Source of the DNA: Sandaracinus amylolyticus
GTDB taxonomy: Bacteria > Myxococcota_A > Polyangia > Polyangiales > Sandaracinaceae
Direction: 5' to 3'
DNA length: 64,000 nt
Assembly (NCBI RefSeq): GCF_000737325.1
Contig: NZ_CP011125.1
Span: forward strand, 5,394,001-5,458,000
The notes under the pieces were generated by a model that saw only the letters and a list, made by a program, of their open reading frames with translations, was not told where the DNA came from and made no database searches. Shown here piece after piece: positions 8,508-17,420 of the stretch. Both the position numbers and the translations under genes were made by a program. Positions within the stretch are counted from its first letter, which is position 1. Each line of letters opens with the position of its first letter.

Positions 8508-10331
8508 ATGAACGCAGCACACAAGATCTTCCTGACTGCCACTGCGCTCACCGCCTCGCTCTGCGCGAGCTCGTGCGTGCAAGGCGAGCTCGACGGCGTG
8601 CGCGACGTCGTGGTTCGCACGAACACGACGGAGTGGCGCGATCAGATCATCTATCAGCTCCTCACCGATCGATTCGCCAACGGCGACGCGTCGACGGACT
8701 ACCGCCTCGAGCCCGGCGCGCTCGCGCGCTATCAGGGCGGCGACTGGCAGGGCATCGTCGATCAGCTCGACTACCTCGAGGAGCTCGGCGTCACCGCGCT
8801 GTGGATCAGCCCGATCGTGCTCAACGTCGACTACGACGCTGGGTTCGACGCCTATCACGGCTATTGGGCGGTCGATCTCGAGCGCCTCAACCCGCACTTC
8901 GGCGATCTGGCCAGCCTGCGCGGGTTCGTGAACGCGGCGCACGAGCGCGGGATGCTCGTGATCCTCGACATCGTCACGAACCACATGGGCCAGATCTTCT
9001 ACTACGACATCAATGGCAACGGTCAGCCGGACGAGACCGTCGCGGGCTCGGGCGGCGGCAGCCCGGTGACGCGCATCAGCGAGTACGATCCCGACTACGA
9101 TCCTCGCGGCATCCAGGGCTGGACCTCGCTCGGCGAGAGCGGCCCCGCGACGATTCGCTTCTTCGACATGCCCGAGATCTTCCGAGTGCGCCCCAACCCG
9201 GCCGTGCTCGCGGATCCGTCGATGTACAACCGGCGCGGGCGAGTGACGCACTGGGACTGCCCCGGCGGCGACGCAGCGTGCCAGTCGCTGGTGCGCGAGA
9301 TGACGCTGCTCGGAGATTTCCCGGGCGGGCTCAAGGATCTCGACACCACGCGCCAGGAAGTGCGCGACGTGATGGTCGACTCCTACGTGCGCTGGGTGCT
9401 GATGACGGACATCGACGGGTTCCGCATCGACACGCTCAAGCACGTCGAATACGAGTTCTGGGACGACTTCGCGCCGCGCGTGCGCGAGCGTCTCGCCGCC
9501 GCGGGCAAAGAGAATTTCTTCATGTTCGGCGAGGCGTTCGACGGAGACGACGCGCTCATCGGGAGCTACACGCGCCCCGGACGTCTCGATTCCGTCTTCT
9601 ACTTCTCGCAGAAGTTCCAGGTCTTCGGCGACGTGTTCCAGCGCGGTGGACCGACCGATCGCATCCGCTCGCTCTACGAGCAGCGCGGCGTGAACTACGG
9701 CACCGAGCCGCAGCCCGGCGGCGTCGGCGTCGCGCCGCGCGACCTGCTCGTGAACTTCATGGACAACCACGACGTGCCGCGCTTCCTCTACGACCGCCCC
9801 GACGAGCAGGGCCCGGCCGCGATGCGCGCCGCGCTCGCCTATCTGCTCACCGAGGACGGCATCCCCTGCATCTACTACGGGACCGAGCAGGAGTATGCGG
9901 GCGGCAACGATCCGATGAACCGAGAGCCGCTCTGGTGGAGCGGATATCGGACCGACGGAGAGACCTTCCAGTGGATCGCGCGACTGACGCGCATCCGCCG
10001 CGGATATCGCGCGCTCACCCACGGTGACTTCGAGCTCGTCTACACGACCGAGGCGACCGGAGACGCGGGCGACGCGGGTGTCGTCGCGTTCGAGCGCGAG
10101 ACGAGCGAGGGCGACTACGCGCTCGTCGTGATCAACGCGCAGGGCGGCCACGCGAGCTCGATGACCGACGCGGCGCGCCGCAACGCGCTCGACGCATCGG
10201 AGGGCACCGTGCTGGTCGACCTCCTCGAGCCCGAGACGACGTTCACCGTGGGCGCGGGCGGCGCGATCGACGTGAGCGTCGGGCCGTACCAGGCGCGCAT
10301 CCTGGTTCCGCAGGACCAGCGCACCGAGTGA
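8508..10331 (+). CDS. GH13 alpha-amylase-family lipoprotein
   Basis: Secreted glycoside hydrolase family 13 enzyme of 607 residues that should cleave alpha-1,4-glucans such as starch. A lipoprotein-type signal ends with ASSC (Cys23), so it is probably membrane-anchored outside the cytoplasm. The four GH13 regions are present: DIVTNH (154-159), FRIDTLKH with nucleophile D308, FGEAF with acid/base E342, and FMDNHD with D422. A C-terminal beta domain ends at YQARILVPQ. The ATG at 8508 follows a GGGAG site. It sits in an operon with the maltoporin-like gene 17 bases upstream, a compact starch-use unit. Exact product specificity (amylase, cyclomaltodextrinase or other) is not certain. Confidence 0.92.
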   Translation: MNAAHKIFLTATALTASLCASSCVQGELDGVRDVVVRTNTTEWRDQIIYQLLTDRFANGDASTDYRLEPGALARYQGGDWQGIVDQLDYLEELGVTALWISPIVLNVDYDAGFDAYHGYWAVDLERLNPHFGDLASLRGFVNAAHERGMLVILDIVTNHMGQIFYYDINGNGQPDETVAGSGGGSPVTRISEYDPDYDPRGIQGWTSLGESGPATIRFFDMPEIFRVRPNPAVLADPSMYNRRGRVTHWDCPGGDAACQSLVREMTLLGDFPGGLKDLDTTRQEVRDVMVDSYVRWVLMTDIDGFRIDTLKHVEYEFWDDFAPRVRERLAAAGKENFFMFGEAFDGDDALIGSYTRPGRLDSVFYFSQKFQVFGDVFQRGGPTDRIRSLYEQRGVNYGTEPQPGGVGVAPRDLLVNFMDNHDVPRFLYDRPDEQGPAAMRAALAYLLTEDGIPCIYYGTEQEYAGGNDPMNREPLWWSGYRTDGETFQWIARLTRIRRGYRALTHGDFELVYTTEATGDAGDAGVVAFERETSEGDYALVVINAQGGHASSMTDAARRNALDASEGTVLVDLLEPETTFTVGAGGAIDVSVGPYQARILVPQDQRTE

Positions 10332-10332
10332 A

Positions 10333-10893
10333 TCACGCGATCTGCGCGAGCGGTCCGCTCGCCGACACGCCCTGCGCGAGCGTGTCGAGCGAGCGCATCG
10401 CCGCGCCGATCACGCTCGCGTCGACGATCGCGCCGTGCATCACGACGCGCGCGTCCTTCGCGCCGAGGAACACGCGCGTGCCGGCGGGCAGCCGCGTGAG
10501 CTCGGCGAGCGTCGCGAGCGCGGGGATGCGCGAGAGCTCGTGCAGCTCGAGCTTCAGCGGGACGGCGTCCGGCGAGGGCAGGATCGCGGTGGTGCCGCGC
10601 GGATCGAACGCGACGCGCGCCTCGGTGAACGTGCCGCCGTCCGGGTAGTACGGCGTCGACGCGGCCTGCATCACCGACACGAGCTTCGTGTCGAGCGTGA
10701 GCTGATACGCGCCGCGGTCCACGAAGATGCGGCCGCCCTCGAAGCGCCCGCCGAGCTGCTGCGCGAGCGCGCTCCACGGGCCTTCTTGCGCGGCGCGCCG
10801 CGCCTTCGCGCGGAGCTGCACGAACGCGACGACCAGCGCGATCGGAACGGCGACGAACGCCCCGAGGAACAAGAGCGGGATCAGCTCACGCAT
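10333..10893 (-). CDS. Hypothetical membrane-anchored protein
   Basis: Unrecognised protein of 186 residues. One N-terminal membrane segment (PLLFLGAFVAVPIALVVAF, about residues 6-24) is followed by a basic stretch and a soluble domain of about 150 residues with alternating strands (GGRFEGGRIFVDRGAYQLTL, ARVVMHGAIVDASVIGAAM). No catalytic motif is evident. It ends one base from the amylase stop (TGA-A-TCA) and diverges from the next gene, so it belongs to neither unit. Codon use matches its neighbours. Confidence 0.7.
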   Translation of the reverse strand: MRELIPLLFLGAFVAVPIALVVAFVQLRAKARRAAQEGPWSALAQQLGGRFEGGRIFVDRGAYQLTLDTKLVSVMQAASTPYYPDGGTFTEARVAFDPRGTTAILPSPDAVPLKLELHELSRIPALATLAELTRLPAGTRVFLGAKDARVVMHGAIVDASVIGAAMRSLDTLAQGVSASGPLAQIA

Positions 10894-10975
10894 CGACAGG
10901 CCTCCAGCGGCTCGATGTACTTCGGTGAGCGCGCGTCCCTCCCTCTCGGCCTCCGAGTTGCTCTCCGCTCAGGGC

Positions 10976-11488
10976 ATGGACACGGCGGCTCCTTCGAGTC
11001 TCGCGCGCACCGTGCTGCGCGCGACCCTGCTCGGCGCGCTCTCCGGCGGGCGCGCTGCAGCGCCGATCGCGCAGCTCGCGAAGCACGCGGAAAACGCCGG
11101 GATCGCGCAGGAGAGCGCGGCGTGGCGGGCGCTCCAGCGGCCCGCGCTGCGCCGCGCGCTGCGGCTCTCGATGTGGGCCGAGCTGGTCGGCGACATGCTG
11201 CCGGGCGTGCCGAGCCGCCTCGCGCCCCCGTCGCTCGCGGGGCGCTGCGTCTCGGGCGCGCTCTCCGGCGCCGCCGTGTTCGCCGCGGGGCGCCGGCCGG
11301 TGCTCGCGGGCGCGCTCCTCGGCGGCGTCGCCGCGTACTTCGGCGCGCTCCTCACGCATCGCTTCCGCGTGGGCGGCGACGCGAGCGATCGTCCCCATCG
11401 CCTTCGCGGGCTGGTCGAGGACGCGCTCGTCGTGGGCACGTCCTCGCGCGTCGCGCGCGCGACCGTGCACGCCGCGAGCGCGACCTGA
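10976..11488 (+). CDS. Small membrane protein, possibly DUF4126-like
   Basis: Protein of about 170 residues, rich in Ala, Leu and Gly, with several hydrophobic stretches (LRATLLGALSGGRAAAPIA, LAGRCVSGALSGAAVFAAG, PVLAGALLGGVAAYFGALL). The segment MWAELVGDMLPGVPSRLAPP followed by paired glycine-rich helices recalls DUF4126 proteins, whose function is unknown; this match is from memory of the pattern. The ATG at 10976 is chosen because hydrophobic, protein-like sequence starts there; no strong ribosome site is visible. The frame is open further upstream. The stop TGA is followed immediately by TCA, an opposite-strand stop. Confidence 0.6.
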   Translation: MDTAAPSSLARTVLRATLLGALSGGRAAAPIAQLAKHAENAGIAQESAAWRALQRPALRRALRLSMWAELVGDMLPGVPSRLAPPSLAGRCVSGALSGAAVFAAGRRPVLAGALLGGVAAYFGALLTHRFRVGGDASDRPHRLRGLVEDALVVGTSSRVARATVHAASAT

Positions 11489-11491
11489 TCA

Positions 11492-12556
11492 TCACGCGCG
11501 GCGCCGTCGCCACCGGATCCACGGGCCGACGCCGGCGACGATCGCGACGGCGAGGCCCATCACGCCCCACGCGACGCGCGTCGGCGTGCCGCCGAGCTCG
11601 CCGAAGTGCAGCGGATCGGCGGCGTGCGCCCAGCGCTCGGCGACGCCCATCGCGTCCGGCCTCCACACGCCGAGCACGCGTCCCTCGTACGGCTCGACCA
11701 ACACCTGACACGCCTGATCGCGCGCCAGCACGCTGCCGTCGTGCCCGAGCAGCGAGAGCACGGGACGGCGGGCGGTCGGCAGCGCGATCGAGTCGACGAC
11801 GAGCTCGGGGTACGCGGCCTCGCCGAGCTCGACGAGCTCGTCGAGCTCGCGCGGCTGCGCGCCGGCGCGCGCCTCGACCTGCGGCAGCCCGGGGATCACG
11901 GAGACGTGCGCCCAGCCGAGCATCAGCTCGGCCCAGTACCACGCGCCGGTCGCGCCCCAGAGCAGCGCCATCACCGCGAGCGCGAGCCCGACGACACGAT
12001 GGGCGTCGCGCAGCGCGCGCTCGCGACCGGCGCGCCAGCGGACGCGCCAGCGCTGCTTGGTGCGCAGCCCGAGCACGAGGCCGCTCAGCGTCGAGACGAG
12101 GAGCGGCGCCGCGAGCGCGCCCACGACGAAGATGCCGACGTTCTCGCCGAGGAAGAGCGAGCGGTGCAGATCGCGCGCGAAGCGCTGCACGTTCCACCAG
12201 GCGCCGCGCCCGCGCACGCGCGCGTCGCGCGGATCGAGGTAGAGCCGCTCGAAGTGTCGCGGCCCGTGACGAACGATCGCCTCGGCCGCGACGCCCGGGA
12301 CGTGCGGCGCCGAGAGCACGATCACCTGCCCGCCGTGCGCGTGCGCCTCCGCCGACGCGAGGAGCGCGCTCCAACGCGCGCGACGATCCCCAGCGCGCGC
12401 GTCGTCGATGCGCGACGCGGGCACCAGCGCGCGATCGATCGAGGGCGCGAGCGCGGCGAGCGCGCCCGTCGCGCACACGAACGCGATCGCGACGCCGACC
12501 ACCTTGCCGAGCGACGAGTGCAGCGAGAACGCGCGCTTCGGATCGATCGAGCGCAT
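11492..12556 (-). CDS. PepSY-associated transmembrane protein
   Basis: Inner-membrane protein of 354 residues with the layout of PepSY-associated TM proteins (PiuB/iron-uptake reductase-like). A first membrane helix near residues 12-35 (LGKVVGVAIAFVCATGALA) leads to a periplasmic part. The motif FARDLHRSLFLGENVG is typical of the family and supplies His residues for possible heme binding. Further helices are VGALAAPLLVSTLSGLVLG, VVGLALAVMALLWGATGAW and the C-terminal VAWGVMGLAVAIVAGVGPW, followed by RWRRRRA. Many relatives are tied to siderophore or iron reduction, but no iron gene lies nearby. Two in-frame TGA stops lie at its end. It diverges from the gene at 12623. Confidence 0.78.
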   Translation of the reverse strand: MRSIDPKRAFSLHSSLGKVVGVAIAFVCATGALAALAPSIDRALVPASRIDDARAGDRRARWSALLASAEAHAHGGQVIVLSAPHVPGVAAEAIVRHGPRHFERLYLDPRDARVRGRGAWWNVQRFARDLHRSLFLGENVGIFVVGALAAPLLVSTLSGLVLGLRTKQRWRVRWRAGRERALRDAHRVVGLALAVMALLWGATGAWYWAELMLGWAHVSVIPGLPQVEARAGAQPRELDELVELGEAAYPELVVDSIALPTARRPVLSLLGHDGSVLARDQACQVLVEPYEGRVLGVWRPDAMGVAERWAHAADPLHFGELGGTPTRVAWGVMGLAVAIVAGVGPWIRWRRRRA

Positions 12557-12622
12557 GGCGCGCTCGCATCGTGCACCGCGCTCGCGGCAGCTGCACGACC
12601 CGCGCGGAGTACGATGGGCGCC

Positions 12623-13354
12623 ATGCCGTTCCCGCCGCTCGTCACGCCTCCTTCGCGCCCGATCGACGTCGACGAGCGCGACACCTTCGTCGTCCCCGCG
12701 ACGTTCGGGACGATGGCGGGCCACGGGCGCGCGCGCGACGCGGTGACGCGCGGATGGGCGCGGCCCGCGGACGTCGACCGCGCGGAGATCGGGCCCGTCG
12801 AGCGCGTGTTCGTGCCGCTCTGGCGCTTCGAGGGATCGGCCGACGGCTTCCACGTCGGGCTCACCACGATGCCGACTGGACGCGGTCGCCCGGCGGTGCT
12901 CCCGACCGGCGGGTTCCGCCATCACGACGGCGAGATCCTCGTGCTCGCGCGCGCGCACCTCGCGATCGATCCGAGCGCGAAGGTGCGCATCGCGCGCTCC
13001 GACATGGTCGCGCTGCGCTCGGAGGATGGCGCGCAGAACGCGATCGACGATCACGAGCGCGTGCTGCCCGACGTCCCGCGCGAGGAGGCCGAGGAGACGG
13101 CGCGCGCGAGCCTTCGACGTCGCGGCGAGCCGCACGCGGCGCTCTACGCGAAGGTCGACGTGCGCATCCGCGCGGCCGCGCTCGTCTACTACCCGCTCTA
13201 CGTCGTTCGTTATCGCTACGCGGGCGAGGCGACCGGGGGCGTCGAAGGGCTGTTCCACGCCGCGATCTCCGCGCGCACCGGCGAGCTCGCGAGCGCGGAG
13301 CACCCGTCGGCGCTCAAGTCGCTCGCGGGCAGAGTGCGGCGCTGGCTCGAGTGA
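12623..13354 (+). CDS. Hypothetical protein
   Basis: Unrecognised soluble-looking protein of 243 residues. It starts with a Pro-rich lead (MPFPPLVTPPSRPIDVDE), lacks a signal peptide or clear membrane helix, and has several Arg/Glu-rich helices (PREEAEETARASLRRRGEP) followed by RIRAAALVYYPLYVVRYRY and a short C-terminal domain (GLFHAAISARTGELASAEHP). The YPLYVVRYRY stretch followed by ISARTGE resembles the ending of short proteins that chaperone or process membrane partners, but I cannot name the family. ATGs at 12614 and 12623 both fit. An eleven-unit tandem repeat array begins eight bases after its stop. Confidence 0.65.
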   Translation: MPFPPLVTPPSRPIDVDERDTFVVPATFGTMAGHGRARDAVTRGWARPADVDRAEIGPVERVFVPLWRFEGSADGFHVGLTTMPTGRGRPAVLPTGGFRHHDGEILVLARAHLAIDPSAKVRIARSDMVALRSEDGAQNAIDDHERVLPDVPREEAEETARASLRRRGEPHAALYAKVDVRIRAAALVYYPLYVVRYRYAGEATGGVEGLFHAAISARTGELASAEHPSALKSLAGRVRRWLE

Positions 13355-13361
13355 GATCGCC

Positions 13362-13800
13362 GCCGAGGCGGGGGCGTCACCGTTCGCGGAGGTCGCAGTC
13401 GCTGCCGAGGCCGCCTCGGCGGGCTCCGCACCCGCGGGAACTCGCCGGCAAGGCCGCCTCGGCGGGCTCCGCATCGCGGGAATTCGCTGGCAAGGCCGCC
13501 TCGAAGCCCTTCGCATCCCGCGAATTCGCTGCCGAGGCCGCCTCGGACGCATGTCGCGACGCGAAAGCGTGCCAAAGGCGCCTCGACGGCCCCGACGCGC
13601 GCAGAAATCGCTCCCGAGGCGGCCCAGTCGCGGCTCGCACGCGGGGAAATGCCGCCGAGGCCGCCCAGTCGCGGCTCGCACGCGGGGAAGCGCCGCCGAG
13701 GCCGCCCAGTCGCGGCTCGCACGCGGGGAAACGCCGCCGAGGCCGCCCAGTCGCGGCTCGCGCGGCTCGAGCCGTCCGCCGAGGCGGCCCAGGGACGGAA
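13362..13800. repeat. Degenerate 41-43 bp tandem repeat array, about 11 units
   Basis: Eleven tandem units start at 13362, 13404, 13447, 13489, 13531, 13571, 13613, 13654, 13695, 13736 and 13778, with steps of 40-43 bases. Each begins with a variant of GCCGAGGCCGCC. Units 7-10 are nearly identical (GCCCAGTCGCGGCTCGCACG core), while units 1-6 are diverged, and the last unit decays into unique sequence. Some units contain the perfect inverted repeat GCCGAGGC-C-GCCTCGGC. The 41-base steps break any single reading frame, so this is probably non-coding. It fills most of the 488-base gap 13355-13842. A similar-period array lies at 61444-61657. Confidence 0.88.
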
Positions 13801-13842
13801 CTTGCGGAGCGATCGCGCGTCGTAGCGCTCTCGGAGGTCCAC

Positions 13843-14295
13843 GTGCACGCACGCTCGTCCGCTCCGTCGATCGTCTGCGCGGTGCTCGCGCTCGCGCTCG
13901 CGCTCGTCTCGCTCGCGCGCGCCGACGTCCCGCCGCCGCGTCCGTGGTACGCGCTCGTGGTGCGCGAGGTGCGCGTCGTCGAGGCGCACGCGCCGACCGA
14001 GGATCGCGACCGCGCCGTCCTCGACGTGCATCGCGCGATGGCGGGGTTCGTCGAGCGCGTCGAGCGATGCGCGCGCGACCACGGCGCGGGCGCGGAGCAA
14101 GGGATCGTGCGAGCGCGCGTCCGCTTCGACCGCAGCGAGCTCCCGACGCGCACGAGCGTCGTCGAGAGCACGCTGGGGAGCGCGCATCGCGCATGTGTCG
14201 CGGAGGTGCTGCCCTCGCTCGCGATGCGCCCGGCGCCGCGCGGCGACGTCACGCTCGACGTCGTGATCGCGAGCGAGCGGCGCTTCGCGTGGTGA
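13843..14295 (+). CDS. Secreted protein with AgmX/PglI-like C-terminal domain
   Basis: Exported protein of 150 residues. The signal peptide is about residues 1-28 (VCAVLALALALVSLARA). The C-terminal half (RVERCARDHG, IVRARVRFDRSELPTRTSVV, HRACVAEVLPSLAMRPAP, VTLDVVIAS) follows the layout of the AgmX/PglI (TonB-C-like) domain common in myxobacteria, with two Cys that may pair. The start is a GTG at 13843, 5 bases after a GGAGG site; no in-frame ATG gives a better fit. It is tail to tail with the TPR gene, three bases between stops. Role unknown; relatives are linked to gliding or envelope functions. Confidence 0.65.
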   Translation: MHARSSAPSIVCAVLALALALVSLARADVPPPRPWYALVVREVRVVEAHAPTEDRDRAVLDVHRAMAGFVERVERCARDHGAGAEQGIVRARVRFDRSELPTRTSVVESTLGSAHRACVAEVLPSLAMRPAPRGDVTLDVVIASERRFAW

Positions 14296-14298
14296 GGG

Positions 14299-16353
14299 CT
14301 ACTCCTCGTCGACCTCGACCTCGGTGCCGTCGCCGTCGCTGCCGAAGAGCGTGCGCAGCGGATCGCGCGCCGAGACGTTCGAGCCGTCGAGCCCGTTCGC
14401 GTCGGCTTGGCTGAGGTCGATGCGCGGCGCGAACGCCGCCGCGTGGAACGCGGTCGCGAGCCGCGCGCCGTAGTCGTCGTCGCTCTCGGACCCGCGGCGC
14501 GCTTCCTCGGCGCACGCGAGCACCGAGCCGCTCGCGCCGATCAGACACGCACGCGCGCTGCTCGGGCTCGCCTCGATCTCGACGCGCAGCGCCGACTCCG
14601 AGCTCACGAACCGCGGGCTCGACGCGACGAGATCGCCGGCGTGCTCCGCGACCGCGCCGCCGCGCATCGTGATGCGCACCGGCACCGCGAGCTCGAGGCG
14701 CGGGAAGATGCCGGGGTCGGTCTGGAACGCCTCGTCGTAGCTCTCGAGCGCGCGCTGGATCTCGCCGCTGCGCCGCGCCGACTCCGCCGCGATGGCGTGC
14801 ATGCGCGCGCGCAGCAGCGTCTCCGCGGGCTGCAGCGCCGAGAGCGCGCGCAGGGCGAGCTCGCGCGCGCGCTGCGAGTCGCCGCTCTCGAGCGCGGCCT
14901 CGGCCTCGAACGCGTCGTAGTACGCGCCCGCGCCCTCGCGGCGATCCTCGGCGCGCGCGCGTCGCACGGCCTCGCTCGCGACGCCGGGGCCGAGCACCTG
15001 CACGAGCTCGCCGGCGAGCCACGGCGGGAGCACCGCGCTGCGCGACGTGCCGATCATGAACGTCCCGACGAGGCGGGTGTCGTCGGCGAGCGCGCGCGCC
15101 GCCTGGCGCCCCGACTTCCACGCGTCGAGCCGCAGGCTCCACGACTGCATGGTCGCCCAGACGCGCTCGTAGAACGGCGCGCCGAGCGACTCGACCACGA
15201 GCCGCTGCGCCTCCATCACGCGCGCGCGCCGATCGAGCAGCGCCGCGATCGCCTCGTCCTGCGCGGGATCGCGGCTGTTGTGCCCGCGCCGATCGGGCGC
15301 GACCACGGCGCGATGCGCGATGCGCGCGGCGTCCTGGCTGCGGCCGATGACGAGGAAGAACTCGGCGAGCGCGCGCCGCGCCTCGTTGCGGTCGCTGTCC
15401 TGCACGTGCGGCGGACGGCGCGCGCGATACCGCGGGACCTGCTTGAGCTGATCGAGCGCCTCGACGAAGCGTCCCTCGCGGACGTAGAGCTCGCCGAGCT
15501 CGACGTGCGGGTTGCCGTACCAGCTCACCTGCGCCTGCGTGGCGAGCTGATCGACGCGCTCCGCCTCGTCGAGCCGGAACACGGCGCGCGCGGCCTCGGC
15601 GAAGTTCGTGAAGTCGACCGCGCTCTGCGAGCGCGGATCACCGCCGCGCAGCTCCATCGCGGCCCGGCACGCGTCGTAGCTCGCGCGATCGTCGCCTGCC
15701 TCGAACTCGACCGCGCAGAGCGCGTTCAGCGCGACCTCGACCTGCCACGGCGAGTCGCTCGCCTGCGCGGCGCGCGCGACCTGCCGCGCCTCGTCGAAGC
15801 GGCGCAGCTTCATCAGCGGCCACGCCATCTCGCCGATCATGTCGGGGTCGTAGACCTCGTTGAACCGGCGCATCCACGCGATCTGCTCCTCGTAGTGCTC
15901 GAGGTCGGCGTGCGCGTAGACGAGGAAGCGCAGCATCATCGAGTGCCAGCGCCACGGCGCGGACGGGTTCGGCGGCTCGCCCCAGCGCGCGCTGTAGAGG
16001 CGGTACGCGCGATCGAGATGGAAGAGCGCGCGCGGGAAGTTCGCCTCGCCCTGGTGGTGCACGTAGCCGAGCACGAAGTGCCCGACGTACGAGCTCGGGT
16101 TGCGCGCGACGATGCGCTCCGCGAGCTCGCGCGCTTTGATGTGGTGGCCCTGATCGGCCTCTTGCCACGCCGCGAGCTCCTCGGGCGAGGCCTCCATCCC
16201 GGGCGGGACGAAGCGCTCGATCGCACCTAGCGCCTCGGGCCCGAGCAGCTCGCCGAGATCGTCGTCGCCGCCCTCGTCGTCCTGCGCGTGCACCACACCG
16301 CTCGCGACGAGCGCGCTCAGCGAGACGAGCAGGATCAGACGACGTGCGCGCAT
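14299..16353 (-). CDS. Exported TPR-like repeat protein
   Basis: Periplasmic or envelope protein of 684 residues with a signal peptide (residues 1-23, ending VVHAQ). After an acidic segment come helical repeat pairs typical of tetratricopeptide repeats (HHIKARELAERIVARNPSSY, NFPRALFHLDRAYRLYS, LMKLRRFDEARQVARAAQ, LRRSGEIQRALESYDEAFQT in general layout). The C-terminal 120 residues form a separate domain ending in an Asp/Glu-rich tail. It is the last gene of an operon whose earlier genes encode MoxR, a transglutaminase and DUF58; it starts 8 bases after the moxR stop. TPR partners are common in such clusters, where they may scaffold complexes at the envelope. Confidence 0.75.
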   Translation of the reverse strand: MRARRLILLVSLSALVASGVVHAQDDEGGDDDLGELLGPEALGAIERFVPPGMEASPEELAAWQEADQGHHIKARELAERIVARNPSSYVGHFVLGYVHHQGEANFPRALFHLDRAYRLYSARWGEPPNPSAPWRWHSMMLRFLVYAHADLEHYEEQIAWMRRFNEVYDPDMIGEMAWPLMKLRRFDEARQVARAAQASDSPWQVEVALNALCAVEFEAGDDRASYDACRAAMELRGGDPRSQSAVDFTNFAEAARAVFRLDEAERVDQLATQAQVSWYGNPHVELGELYVREGRFVEALDQLKQVPRYRARRPPHVQDSDRNEARRALAEFFLVIGRSQDAARIAHRAVVAPDRRGHNSRDPAQDEAIAALLDRRARVMEAQRLVVESLGAPFYERVWATMQSWSLRLDAWKSGRQAARALADDTRLVGTFMIGTSRSAVLPPWLAGELVQVLGPGVASEAVRRARAEDRREGAGAYYDAFEAEAALESGDSQRARELALRALSALQPAETLLRARMHAIAAESARRSGEIQRALESYDEAFQTDPGIFPRLELAVPVRITMRGGAVAEHAGDLVASSPRFVSSESALRVEIEASPSSARACLIGASGSVLACAEEARRGSESDDDYGARLATAFHAAAFAPRIDLSQADANGLDGSNVSARDPLRTLFGSDGDGTEVEVDEE

Positions 16354-16361
16354 CGAGGTGC

Positions 16362-17393
16362 TCAACGCTTGAGGCTGCGGCGCGCGAGCTTCTCGACCTG
16401 CGCCTTCGCGTGCTCGCGCACGACCGAGGCGGCATCGTCGACGCCGGGCGCGCACTCGAGGCGATGCGTGAAGACGTACGGCGCGAGCACCTCGAGGTCG
16501 TGCGGGGTGACGTGGTCGCGCCCCGCGACGAGCGCGCGCGCCTGGAGCGCGGGCATCATCAGCACGAGCGAGCGCGTCGACGCGCCCTGGAGCACGCGCT
16601 TGTCGTCGCGCAGCGAGCGCGCGAGGTCGACGAGCGCTTCGCGGAACGCGGCGTCGAGCGCGACGTTGGCGCGCAGCGCGCGGCGCGCGGCGAGGAGATC
16701 GTGGCGCGTGACGCCAGGCACCTCGTCGGCCAGCGACAGGTGCGGCGCGGGATACGCCGCGAGCACCTCGAGCTCCGCGTCGCGCGAGATGTGCTCCATC
16801 TTGATCTTGAAGAGGAAGCGATCGAGCTGCGGCGTGGGCAGCGGGTACGTGCCCGCGAGGTCGAGCGGGTTCTGCGTCGCGATGACGAAGAAGAGATCGT
16901 CGAGCGCGTGGGTGTCGTTGTCGACCGTGACCTGCTTCTCGGCCATCGCCTCGAGCATCGCGGCCTGCACCTTCGGCGACGTGCGGTTGATCTCGTCTGC
17001 GAGCACGACGTGCGCGAAGATCGGGCCGCGGCGGAACACGAAATTCGAGCGCTCGAGCTCGAACACGTTCGTGCCCGTGATGTCGCTCGGGAGCAGATCG
17101 GGCGTGAACTGGATGCGGCGGAACGGCGCGATGCCGACGACGCCCTGATCCTCGCGGATCGATCCGCCGAGCGCGCGCGCGAGCGTCGTCTTGCCCGAGC
17201 CGGGATAGTCCTCGAGCAGCACGTGGCCGTCGGCGAGGAGCGCGGTGAGGACGAGCTCGATCACGTCCTCGCGCCCGCGCACCACCGCGCCGAGCCGCGC
17301 CTTCAGGCGGCTCGCCACCTCGTGCGCGCTCTCGAGGCCTCCACTTCCGTTCGTCGACGGAAGGTTCTCGCTGCTGCTGGTCGTCGCGTCCAT
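16362..17393 (-). CDS. MoxR-family AAA+ ATPase
   Basis: Cytoplasmic AAA+ ATPase of the MoxR type, 343 residues, thought to act as a chaperone for assembling or activating protein complexes at the membrane. Walker A is LLEDYPGSGKTTLARALGG (about residue 60-78). Walker B is VVLADEINRTSPKVQAAMLE. Sensor 1 is FFVIATQNP and the second region of homology gives PTPQLDRFLFKI. A C-terminal lid domain follows. It is third in the operon DUF58 - transglutaminase - moxR - TPR, a gene set that recurs widely in bacteria, which supports a joint role. Confidence 0.92.
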   Translation of the reverse strand: MDATTSSSENLPSTNGSGGLESAHEVASRLKARLGAVVRGREDVIELVLTALLADGHVLLEDYPGSGKTTLARALGGSIREDQGVVGIAPFRRIQFTPDLLPSDITGTNVFELERSNFVFRRGPIFAHVVLADEINRTSPKVQAAMLEAMAEKQVTVDNDTHALDDLFFVIATQNPLDLAGTYPLPTPQLDRFLFKIKMEHISRDAELEVLAAYPAPHLSLADEVPGVTRHDLLAARRALRANVALDAAFREALVDLARSLRDDKRVLQGASTRSLVLMMPALQARALVAGRDHVTPHDLEVLAPYVFTHRLECAPGVDDAASVVREHAKAQVEKLARRSLKR

Positions 17394-17420
17394 CTCAGTT
17401 CCTCATTCCTGCGGCGCCGA

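Noticed and set aside
13362-13800. CRISPR array
   Set aside because: The 41-43 bp units are contiguous with no unique spacers, and no cas gene is in the window.
10435-14295. A 1286-codon open frame on the plus strand
   Set aside because: Only its last 151 codons (from 13843) look like protein; the rest overlaps genes on the other strand and the repeat array.
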